Assembly: GCF_963678635.1 (NCBI RefSeq)
Contig: NC_087065.1
Span: 19,047,623 to 19,111,622 of the forward strand
From: Symsagittifera roscoffensis
Lineage: Eukaryota > Xenacoelomorpha > Acoela > Convolutidae
Length of the DNA stretch: 64,000 nt
Reading direction: 5' to 3'
Shown here: positions 48,201 to 49,913 of the stretch, in pieces
How positions within the stretch are numbered: the stretch's first letter is position 1
Layout of the letters: every line of letters starts with the position of its first letter
Position numbers and translations under genes: made by a program
Notes under the pieces: model-generated
The model's input: only the letters and a program-made list of their open reading frames with translations
What the model was told of the DNA's origin: nothing
Databases searched by the model: none

Positions 48201-49110
48201 GTGTAGCTAGGGGTTTTTACCAGGTTGAATATAAAGAACAAATGTTTGTCATAGCCTAATGAATCCGCATGCTAATTTTTGTAATAAGCGGACAATGTGA
48301 ACCGAAAAATTATTTTAAAAATTCGCAGGTGGGGAAAAGGAAAAAGAGCCCCCAATAGCGCTGACTAAACCTTAAATTTTGCTCAACCGCTAAAGCAGTT
48401 AAAGAAAAAATAGACTACCAAACAACTCTTTACAGACGTTAACAAAAATTTAAACAAAGAAAAAGTTACGGATGCATGGTCTCTTTGGCGCTTGAAAGTA
48501 CAAACCCAACTGAAAACTTTCAGTCGAAGTTTGCTTGTCAATGCCTATTGAGATCAATTCGTTTCTAGATAGATTGGAATATCAAACTTTGCATTGTATA
48601 TGCAGAACCTTCAACATAAGAACTCCGAAAAAGCATAAACAAAACTCACCCGACTGACCGGAAGATCCCCCGGGAAGGCCCAATGTTTTGATATAATTCT
48701 GTACTCTCTCTTTTGAATCTAAAAAGATGTCATGATGACGTTAAAAACAATCTTCTGTTCGACGACTTCTTTAATTACACCTCACCTTGCTCTTCTGTAG
48801 GCGGAACAACTGGTTGAGTTATAGCGGGGACTATCGTTAGGTTTTGTTGTTGTAGTTGGGACACATCGACGATCAGACAGTTCTCAGCGGTTAGATTGCC
48901 GCCAACAAGGGGACTTTTCAGCAAAATAAAATGAGTTGGTGGTAAATTGGGCGACCTGTAGAACGTTAGTCCCTGACTGTTTAAAACATTACTAGGAGCA
49001 AACTTTCCAGCATTGCTAGTAGTTTGTCCAGATGAAGCAGTAACAGTTATGGATTCTTCATTTTGCATCGGAGTGTCCTCACAACTGCTCGTATTACTAA
49101 CACCCTCCAT
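61..49110 (-). CDS. NFAT5: NFAT5/TonEBP-like Rel-homology transcription factor, 13 coding exons (gene span)
   Basis: Seen: thirteen minus-strand exons with GT-AG borders whose phases agree and join to about 2,123 codons. Residues ~490-650 form a Rel-homology DNA-binding domain with the recognition loop [14 protein letters not shown], the [15 protein letters not shown] block and [15 protein letters not shown]. Residues ~651-780 form the IPT domain, starting [10 protein letters not shown] Gln-rich tail of about 1,200 residues follows. Known: NFAT5 (TonEBP) is a nuclear Rel-family factor, constitutively dimeric through its Rel/IPT region, that drives osmotic-stress genes and is not controlled by calcineurin. 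Vertebrate NFAT5 also has a Gln-rich C-terminal activation region but is shorter, about 1,500 residues. Inference: the loop and the SQPxGxPEI start of the IPT fit NFAT5 better than NFAT1-4, and no clear calcineurin-docking motif was seen in the N-terminus. The 5' UTR and promoter are not resolved, and the gene may extend left of the window. Confidence 0.93.
252..333. repeat. Exact 41-bp tandem duplication in intron 12
   Basis: The 41-bp unit beginning ATGTTCCAGCACTTGTTCCC is present twice head to tail (252-292 and 293-333) with no differences seen, next to the exon 13 acceptor. Confidence 0.95.
404..4053 (-). CDS. NFAT5: NFAT5 coding exon 12: giant Gln-rich transactivation-like exon
   Basis: A single 3,650-bp exon coding for ~1,217 residues (about 860-2076), beginning [18 protein letters not shown] and ending TPEEPPAR at a GTAAAC donor. 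It is dominated by Gln, with Ser, Asn, Pro and His, and many short Gln runs encoded by mixed CAG/CAA, so it is not a pure triplet expansion. An island of more ordinary sequence ([20 protein letters not shown] and the following helix-like stretch) lies near residue 1230. The end ([17 protein letters not shown], then [16 protein letters not shown]) is acidic/hydrophobic and looks like a short activation motif (inference). Vertebrate NFAT5 also has its Gln-rich activation region in one very large exon. Confidence 0.93.
4054..4517. other. Intron 11, dispersed-repeat copy
   Basis: Holds a degraded copy of the 'GCCAACAGACAGTTG' repeat family (about 4106-4460), with its TTCACGCCAATGGC and TTATTGGAGAACG landmarks. 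No exon seen. Confidence 0.6.
4518..4734 (-). CDS. NFAT5: NFAT5 coding exon 11 (linker)
   Basis: Codes for residues ~788-859, [20 protein letters not shown] to [11 protein letters not shown]. It is Ala/Ser/Pro/Met-rich with no recognised domain. The acceptor is GTTGCAG and the donor GTGAGC. The junction with exon 12 creates AKRSR, a small basic cluster. Confidence 0.85.
5219..5351 (-). CDS. NFAT5: NFAT5 coding exon 10 (end of IPT domain)
   Basis: Codes for [40 protein letters not shown] and MPNE. It matches the NHLIVKVPPYHDQHI...VTNAGRSHDVQPFTYTP end of the NFAT5 IPT fold. Acceptor TTGTTTAG, donor GTAAAT. Confidence 0.92.
5570..6480. repeat. Tandem array of a diverged ~84-bp unit (intron 9)
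   Basis: The landmark ACCGAATCAGTTCGCGAAAA recurs, with variation, near 5811, 5981, 6058, 6142, 6225, 6314 and 6396, at steps of about 77-89 bp (one double step). Each unit also carries AAGCAAGCTA and ATGAAACTTTGAAATATTTC. About ten units, strongly diverged. Related arrays lie at 20690-21700 and 34240-34700. Confidence 0.8.
6600..6860. repeat. Pair of ~100-bp direct repeats (intron 9)
   Basis: The stretch with AAGTTTTATTTCTAAGAGAA and AAAGTTTGGCGCTAATAAAA occurs at about 6660-6715 and again at about 6755-6815, with few differences. No coding potential. Confidence 0.7.
7389..7412. other. Perfect 11-bp hairpin
   Basis: GCCTTTGTCCC, a TT loop, then GGGACAAAGGC: a perfect inverted repeat inside intron 9. 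Function unknown; it is intronic on the template for NFAT5. Confidence 0.85.
8100..8500. repeat. Copy of the 'AGCTGGAGGTACC' dispersed family (short copy)
   Basis: Starts GGGGCCTAGCTAAAGCTGGA and runs through the CAAAACGGTCAAA and GGCCGCTTAAGCAG landmarks shared with longer copies at 24770-25690 and 43430-44640. Same orientation in all three. Confidence 0.7.
9272..9348 (-). CDS. NFAT5: NFAT5 coding exon 9 (IPT domain)
   Basis: A 77-bp exon coding for [20 protein letters not shown] plus DCVSQ. It corresponds to the ENVSDENSWKSEAEID region of NFAT5. The acceptor is TGCTTTTAG and the donor GTGTGT. Phase is consistent on both sides. Confidence 0.85.
9782..9982 (-). CDS. NFAT5: NFAT5 coding exon 8 (start of IPT/dimerisation domain)
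   Basis: Spliced from exon 7 it reads [16 protein letters not shown], then [20 protein letters not shown], matching the SQPAGxPEI start of the NFAT IPT domain. It ends at GTACAA. The open frames on the opposite strand here are shadows. The later part ([17 protein letters not shown]) is a low-complexity loop insertion compared with vertebrate NFAT5. Found by translating the gap between exons 7 and 9, not from a long open frame. Confidence 0.88.
10706..11075 (+). repeat. Dispersed repeat R1 ('GCCAACAGACAGTTG' family), good copy
   Basis: Shared order of landmarks on this strand: AGCCAACAGACAGTTGAAAA, a T-rich patch, AAAGCTCTTTGAATTTC, AACCCAATTTGAGAAAACTG with GATCAATAGG (missing in some copies), then GTGGAATTTGCCTTCCTTTT-like, GGAAATGAACTGAACTT, and CCTGAAAAAAAA. 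Length about 350-450 bp. Other copies, whole or partial, are near 4106, 11670, 12780, 13770, 14225, 20045, 22370, 27265, 33120, 36880, 37550, 38000, 39360, 45600 and 46485. I saw no coding frame, no target duplication and no obvious terminal repeats. Confidence 0.75.
11670..11990 (+). repeat. R1 dispersed repeat copy
   Basis: Begins ATAGCCAACAGACGGTTGAT, contains a short (AT)n run at 11708-11722 and ends in the GTCCTATGTAAGTGACAATC segment. Same orientation as the other copies. Confidence 0.65.
12057..12670 (-). repeat. tRNA-derived SINE-like element with hairpin tail (head type B)
   Basis: On the minus strand a tRNA-like head ends with a box-B-like GATTTGAATCCCGCC (about 12500-12515), preceded by a box-A-like TTGGCTAAGAGC. 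The conserved tail (GAGGCAAGG...GAGCTTCACAC on the plus strand) lies at 12057-12090. The segment to the right, CAAGTTGTTAACCCGAAAAA, recurs near 45190 and 47255. The middle is unusually AT-rich. Confidence 0.55.
13770..14095 (+). repeat. R1 dispersed repeat copy
   Basis: Carries CAGTTGAAAAAACGTCAATG, TGAGAAAACTGGATCAATGG, and GCCTTCCTTTTAACAAAGGA in the family order. Confidence 0.7.
14225..14560 (+). repeat. R1 dispersed repeat copy with doubled head
   Basis: The head motif occurs twice in a row (GCCAACAGACAGTTG, then GCCAAGAGACGGTTG), followed by CTTAAAGCTCTTTGAAATTC and AAAACTGGAGCAATAGG. The local doubling suggests slippage or a tandem start. Confidence 0.7.
15113..15450 (-). repeat. tRNA-derived SINE (head type A)
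   Basis: Minus strand: box A within GTGGCTGAGTGGTTAG (15282-15300) and box B GCTTCGAGTCC (about 15232-15244), spaced as in a tRNA. An anticodon-like stem-loop lies between them. It is followed downstream by the conserved tail (15113-15150; CAGAGGCAAAACTGCGCTTC on plus). It is closely related to the copy at 21824-22160. The acceptor-stem pairing is poor, so this is not a functional tRNA gene. Confidence 0.7.
15500..15590. repeat. SINE-tail hairpin repeat
   Basis: ACAAATTAAATTTCCGACAA followed by AGAGGCGAAGCGGAGCTTCG: the second part contains the inverted pair GCGAAGC / GCTTCGC. Nearly the same block, with the same left flank, recurs at 16450-16540. Confidence 0.75.
15806..15990 (-). repeat. 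tRNA-derived SINE-like element (head type C)
   Basis: Minus strand: a box-A-like TTGGCCTCAGTGGGGTAGTG (about 15931-15950) and a box-B-like AGGCTCAATACCGCG (about 15893-15908), with a tail version ACACAGAGACAAAACCTGAT at 15806 on plus. A third head sequence joined to the same tail class. Confidence 0.5.
16180..16465. repeat. Possible short non-autonomous element interrupting a repeat
   Basis: A block from TGACCCAGGATTTTCTCGAG to GGACCCGCCCCCGCACCCTC, more G/C-rich than its surroundings with several G runs, abuts the CTCTAAATCTGCCC flank of the tail repeat at 16450. No convincing terminal inverted repeat or target duplication. Confidence 0.4.
16487..17290 (+). repeat. Long dispersed repeat R4 with hairpin start
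   Basis: Begins with the GAGGCGAAGCGGAGCTTTGC hairpin, then CTATCTACAAAAACTTCATA, GGGTCGACGCTCGCTAAGCC, TTTACGACCCATCATTACTG and ends near GGTGTAATTCCCGATTACAG, just short of NFAT5 exon 7. The same order of landmarks is seen at 23612-24600, and parts at 6890-7160, 25970-26100 and 28884-29110. Confidence 0.65.
17318..17490 (-). CDS. NFAT5: NFAT5 coding exon 7 (Rel-homology DNA-binding domain, second half)
   Basis: After a TCTGTTTCAG acceptor it codes for [20 protein letters not shown], then [20 protein letters not shown] and QTMSDTIQC, ending at a GTGAGT donor. It matches the NFAT5 pattern DCVGILKLRN-DVEA followed by the last strands of the domain. Exons 6 and 7 are 8.7 kb apart. Confidence 0.95.
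17560..19540. other. Intron 6, no recognised content
   Basis: About 2 kb of AT-rich intron in which I see no exon, repeat copy or RNA gene. Short frames such as 18055-18273 have no recognisable protein features. Confidence 0.5.
19811..19870. repeat. SINE-tail hairpin repeat
   Basis: ACACAGAGATAAAGCATAGC followed by TTCGCAACAATCGCAATGAA: a diverged solitary copy of the tail block. Confidence 0.6.
20045..20400 (+). repeat. R1 dispersed repeat copy
   Basis: AATCAACAGGCAGTTGAAAA through CTCTTTGATTTTCTAGAACA and TTTGAGAAATTTGGATCAGT to CTTTTAACAAAGGAAAAGAA. Confidence 0.7.
20690..21700. repeat. Second array of the ~80-bp unit (intron 6)
   Basis: GCGAATCAGTTCGCAAGAAA, GACGAATCGAGTC, GCGCAAATCGGTTTGCAAGC and similar motifs recur roughly every 80 bp with AAGCAAGCTCATCAAGC-like spacers. 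More diverged than the 5570-6480 array but clearly the same family. Confidence 0.65.
21824..22160 (-). repeat. tRNA-derived SINE (head type A), best copy
   Basis: Minus strand: GCGTCCGTGGCTGAGTGGTT (box A), then a stem-loop with loop CTCATAA as in methionine tRNAs, then box B GATCGAATCC (about 21941-21954). The tail is ACACAGAGGCGAACCTGCGC on plus at 21824. The 5' flank (ACAGATGCTATGAAACTTCC ... TTTGCGAGTTAGG) matches the 15.2-kb copy and, more distantly, 27903-27990. The resemblance to an elongator Met tRNA is limited to the anticodon loop and boxes. Confidence 0.75.
22370..22830 (+). repeat. R1 dispersed repeat copy with internal duplication
   Basis: The block TTTGAGAAAACTGGATTAAT occurs twice (about 22491 and 22589), each followed by AGGTAAA/AGGCAAA and a TTTATT..CGCTGGG segment, so this copy carries an internal tandem duplication of about 98 bp. 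Confidence 0.75.
23612..24600 (+). repeat. Long dispersed repeat R4, second copy
   Basis: GAGGCGAAGCGGAGCTTCGC, CTATATCTACAAAATTTCAT, GGGTCGACCCTCGTTAAGCC, TTTTTACGACCCATCAAAAC, then GTCTAGTACCCGATTTCAAT and CCCTTGCTTATCACAAGGGT. The last piece is itself a small hairpin (CCCTTG / CAAGGG). A partial doubling of the GGGTCGA..GCCGAAAAC part occurs near 24103. Confidence 0.65.
24770..25690. repeat. Dispersed repeat R3 with internal periodic units
   Basis: Starts GGGGCCAGCTTAAGGTACCT. Within it GCAGGGGAGCTTCCCACATC and GCAGGGGAATTTCCCACAAC lie about 131 bp apart, each followed by an ATTGAACCCAAAAT-like and a GAAAACCTGTCAAAA-like segment. Homologous copies: 8100-8500 and 43430-44640. Confidence 0.65.
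26158..26418 (-). CDS. NFAT5: NFAT5 coding exon 6 (Rel-homology DNA-binding domain, first half)
   Basis: Codes for [20 protein letters not shown] through [15 protein letters not shown] to [11 protein letters not shown], the most conserved part of the NFAT DNA-binding domain. The border residues are completed by exon 5 (R) and exon 7 (D). The donor is GTGAGT. The TEGSRG element contacts DNA in known NFAT structures. Confidence 0.95.
26419..27170. other. Intron 5, unassigned part
   Basis: AT-rich intron sequence without a recognised exon or repeat; the short open frames at 26635-26847 and 26920-27123 have no recognisable features. Confidence 0.45.
27175..27245 (-). repeat. Isolated tRNA-like SINE head (type D)
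   Basis: Minus strand: box-A-like CATGGTCTAGTGCAGTG (about 27219-27235) and box-B-like TAGTTTTGATCCCTGG (about 27176-27191). The stems do not pair well enough for a functional tRNA. Confidence 0.45.
27265..27505 (+). repeat. R1 dispersed repeat copy
   Basis: CATAACCAACTGACAGTTGG, CTTGATTTCCTTAAACAATT, AACCCAATTTGAGAAAACTG and TTTTTATTCCGCTGGAAATC in family order, running directly into the duplicated block at 27503. Confidence 0.7.
27503..28046. repeat. Duplicated intronic block, copy 1
   Basis: About 544 bp that recur at 33140-33683. From AAAAAGTGCATATATACCTA (27581) onward the two are nearly identical; left of that point they are clearly more diverged. Contains AAGTGCAT..TGAATGCAC repeats and a SINE-head-like flank (GGTGCTAATAAATTGCCAAT ... 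TTTGCGAGTTGGG). Confidence 0.9.
28884..29345 (-). repeat. tRNA-derived SINE-like element (head type E) with hairpin tail
   Basis: Minus strand: box-A-like TAGCGTAGAGGTAGGG (about 29320-29335), box-B-like GGGTTCAAACCTCGG (about 29281-29294), and the tail GAGGCGAAGCTGAGCTTCGC (plus) at 28886. The interior contains an (AC)n run at 29177-29194 and an R4 fragment. Confidence 0.55.
29735..29977 (-). CDS. NFAT5: NFAT5 coding exon 5 (entry into Rel domain)
   Basis: Codes for residues ~425-505, starting [15 protein letters not shown] and ending [12 protein letters not shown] at an AG|GTGAGA donor. A Gly/Ala and His-rich stretch ([11 protein letters not shown]) precedes [13 protein letters not shown]. 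The final RHRPR joins exon 6 YLTEGSRG to form the DNA-recognition loop typical of NFAT proteins. The KR-rich LRHKRP could contribute to nuclear import (inference). Confidence 0.9.
29981..31090. other. Intron 4, little recognised
   Basis: About 1.1 kb. A weak R1-like motif near 30325 (ATCAACAGACGGGCGG); otherwise nothing recognised. Confidence 0.45.
31093..31347 (-). CDS. NFAT5: NFAT5 coding exon 4 (Gly-rich)
   Basis: Codes for residues ~340-424, beginning [16 protein letters not shown]. It contains a nine-residue Gly run encoded by a GGA/GGC repeat (about 31217-31250) and ends SSDSF+AG at a GTAGAA donor. The [11 protein letters not shown] segment follows the Gly tract. No domain recognised. 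Confidence 0.86.
31624..32248 (-). CDS. NFAT5: NFAT5 coding exon 3 (low-complexity N-terminal region)
   Basis: Codes for residues ~132-339, starting [15 protein letters not shown] after a TTTCTTAG acceptor and ending DIN+AG at a GTACCA donor. It contains a Gln run ([13 protein letters not shown]) encoded by mixed CAG/CAA, and an acidic stretch [20 protein letters not shown] near the end. The acidic stretch could be an auxiliary activation segment (inference). Confidence 0.88.
32566..32620. repeat. SINE-tail hairpin repeat
   Basis: ACGCAGAAGCGAAACAGAGC, TTCGCACCATTTGCGATGCA: a solitary copy of the tail block in intron 2. Confidence 0.65.
33012..33042. repeat. (CTT)n microsatellite
   Basis: Run of CTT triplets with one interruption, in intron 2. 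Confidence 0.9.
33140..33683. repeat. Duplicated intronic block, copy 2
   Basis: Second copy of the 27503-28046 block, same orientation, 5,637 bp away. Only a few substitutions are visible after 33218. Confidence 0.9.
34240..34700. repeat. Third, degraded array of the ~80-bp unit (intron 2)
   Basis: AACAGGTTCGCATAAATTTT, AAGCAACCTAATGAAGCAAT, AGTGAGCTATTCAAGCGATG and AAGCAAGATATCAAGCAATA recur at roughly 80-bp steps. Weak traces continue to about 35450. Confidence 0.5.
35900..36720. repeat. Degenerate pentanucleotide tract, (CTGCC/TTGCG)n-like
   Basis: About 820 bp made almost entirely of imperfect 5-bp words such as CTGCC, TTGCC, TTGCG and CTGTC, giving CCTGCCTTGCGCTGCC-type strings. It is far richer in G+C than the surrounding intron and starts and ends abruptly. 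Open frames exist on both strands here (for example 36173-36562 and 36213-36605), but they translate as the repeat itself (Leu/Pro/Cys/Ala or Arg/Gln/Gly), so I do not call a gene. Confidence 0.9.
36880..37210 (+). repeat. R1 dispersed repeat copy
   Basis: AAGCCAAAAGACAGTTGGGA through CCTTAAAGCTATTCAATTTT and GTTAATTTGAGCCTGAAAAA to AATCATCACGACCTATATGA. The central AAAACTGG part is missing. Confidence 0.65.
37550..38330 (+). repeat. Two adjoining R1 dispersed repeat copies
   Basis: One begins ATGGCCAACAGACCGTTGCA (37553), the next ATAGCCAACAGTTGGTTGGA (37998). The second runs through GAGAAAACTTGGTCAATAGG and AAACAAAGGAAATGAACTGA to ATCATTACGACATATAGGTG. Confidence 0.7.
39002..39314. mobile_element. 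Foldback / MITE-like near-palindrome
   Basis: The left arm (39002-~39156: ATCAGGTAACTTTATTATTC ... TTTCGAAATATATA) and the right arm (~39160-39314: TATATATTTCGAATTTTGAC ... AAATAAAGTTGTCTGAT) are reverse complements along their whole length of about 150 bp, with scattered mismatches, around an AT-rich centre. No coding frame and no clear target duplication. An (AT/TATC)n tract directly follows. Confidence 0.88.
39316..39358. repeat. TATC/AT-rich simple repeat
   Basis: TATATTTATATCTATCTATC-type low-complexity sequence abutting the foldback element. Confidence 0.85.
39360..39690 (+). repeat. R1 dispersed repeat copy
   Basis: TTTAAAGCTCTTTGAATTTC, AATAAAACTGGATCAATGGG, TTTTTTGCGCCATTTCCGCT and the CCTAAGTGTATTCAGAAATT segment, the last also present in the 27.5/33.2-kb blocks. 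Confidence 0.7.
40000..43420. other. Intron 2, unassigned stretch
   Basis: About 3.4 kb with no exon, tRNA-like head or R1 copy recognised. It contains a C13 homopolymer near 41716-41729. Base composition is slightly less AT-extreme than the repeat-rich parts, so this may be older unique intron sequence. Confidence 0.4.
43430..44640. repeat. Dispersed repeat R3, longest copy
   Basis: Begins AGGGACCCAGCTACAGCTTG, with repeated internal landmarks GGCCATAACTTTTT and ACAGGGGAGCTTCCCAG / GCAGGGTAGCTTTCTAA (about 139 bp apart) and AACCCAAAAT...CAAAAA units. Same orientation as the copies at 8.1 and 24.8 kb. No open frame of note. Confidence 0.65.
44800..45245 (-). repeat. tRNA-derived SINE-like element (head type B)
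   Basis: Minus strand: GCAGCCACTTTAGCCTGGAG (box-A side, about 45102-45121) and GGGTTGGAATCTGAGTAGG (box-B side, about 45053-45071). The flank CAAGTTGTTAGGCCGGAAAA matches 12.6 and 47.25 kb. Confidence 0.5.
46668..47300 (-). repeat. tRNA-derived SINE-like element (head type B)
   Basis: Minus strand box B within TCGGTTCGAATCTGGGCAGG (about 47182-47202), head flank TTAAGTCGTTAACCCGAAAA (plus, near 47251). The left end has ACACTCGCGATACCAAACAA, like the inner side of the common tail. Confidence 0.5.
47760..48645. other. Intron 2, gene-proximal end, nothing recognised
   Basis: No repeat landmarks or exon-like frames were found between about 47760 and the exon 2 donor. Confidence 0.4.
48650..48718 (-). 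CDS. NFAT5: NFAT5 coding exon 2
   Basis: A 69-bp exon between a TTTTTAG acceptor and a GTGAGT donor, coding for (D)[22 protein letters not shown]. It is separated from exon 1 by a 67-bp intron, tiny beside the 16.4-kb intron that follows. Both junction codons (GAT and GGA) are restored in frame. Confidence 0.82.
48786..49110 (-). CDS. NFAT5: NFAT5 coding exon 1 (N-terminus)
   Basis: Begins with ATG at 49108-49110 ([14 protein letters not shown]...) and ends at a GTGAGG donor after PPTEEQ plus one base. It codes for residues 1-108, Ser/Thr/Gln/Pro-rich with no recognised domain. The start is chosen because no in-frame exon was found further upstream before the inserted DNA; an upstream noncoding exon is possible. 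A 42-bp piece of this exon (48983-49024) is copied exactly at 49625-49666. Confidence 0.85.
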
Positions 49111-49590
49111 AGTTTTTCAGCCATTCAAGACAGTTTAATTGATGCTTAGATGCTCATATATAAGTTCTGAAAAGATATTTCGTGCAGGTCTCCACTAGTC
49201 TCGCAGAATTGTCAACAGATAGATACCCTAGTTTGAAAACAGAAAATGCAGTAAGTCGGCAAGTCATGCGATCGAATATTTCTTTTCCTTTGCTGCCTCT
49301 CGGACAATCGTTATGTTCGAGAAAAGAAGACAAAAGCAGAGCTCACTCGCAATCAAATAGGCAAAAATACAAGTAGATACAGAGGTAATCCTGTATTAGA
49401 ATTTTACGCAACCGTCAAAGCACGAGTCGACAGAAACCTTGTCAAAGACTTCCCAAGGATACAAGTCCAGCAATCAAAGGAGAGTTAGACCATAGCATGA
49501 TGAGCCTTCAAACACCCATGATTGAGTAACAAAGTTATTAAAAACTGATGGAGATAATCGAACATTGAGCTATAGGGTAGGTGGTTGTTA
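49111..49590 (-). promoter_or_regulatory. Likely NFAT5 5' UTR/promoter region
   Basis: The roughly 480 bp between the start codon and the first inserted sequence. On the minus strand CTTATATATGAG (about 49156-49167) could be a TATA-type element about 50 bp upstream of ATG, but this is weak. Position is the main argument. Confidence 0.3.
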
Positions 49591-49624
49591 CATATGATAC
49601 AAAATGATACAAAACATATGATAC

Positions 49625-49708
49625 AAAACATTACTAGGAGCAAACTTTCCAGCATTGCTAGTAGTTGGAAAGTTTGCTCCTAGTACTGGAAAGTTTGCAT
49701 CTATAAAC
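49625..49708. repeat. 42-bp copy of NFAT5 exon 1 folded into a hairpin
   Basis: 49625-49666 is identical to 48983-49024 inside exon 1. The 19 bases TACTAGGAGCAAACTTTCC (49633-49651) are then followed, after a 16-base spacer, by their exact reverse complement (GGAAAGTTTGCTCCTAGTA). A further partial copy (CTGGAAAGTTTGCATCTATA) follows. The stretch 49651-49708 recurs exactly at 54597-54654. Confidence 0.93.
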
Positions 49709-49913
49709 AAAAGTATCATAGTAACCGAGGTTACAGTCATGAGTCCCTTCATCATGTATTCCAGTCAAAATCCTTGGAATTTTCTAGATATGGAAGTGAT
49801 AATGATAAAAGAAGATGTCAAGTGTTTAAGTCCTTTTCATTTAAAATCGATACGGGTTACGCTTCTTCAATAAGAACACGCAACTCGACACGAGATAATA
49901 TAATATACAAGTG

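Noticed and set aside
48790-48830. Calcineurin-docking PxIxIT motif (PAITQP in exon 1)
   Set aside because: Only a partial match: the fifth and sixth positions do not fit, and NFAT5-type proteins are not expected to have one.
49157-49166. TATA box for NFAT5
   Set aside because: TATATATGAG-type strings are common in this AT-rich sequence; listed only as a weak hint within the promoter region.
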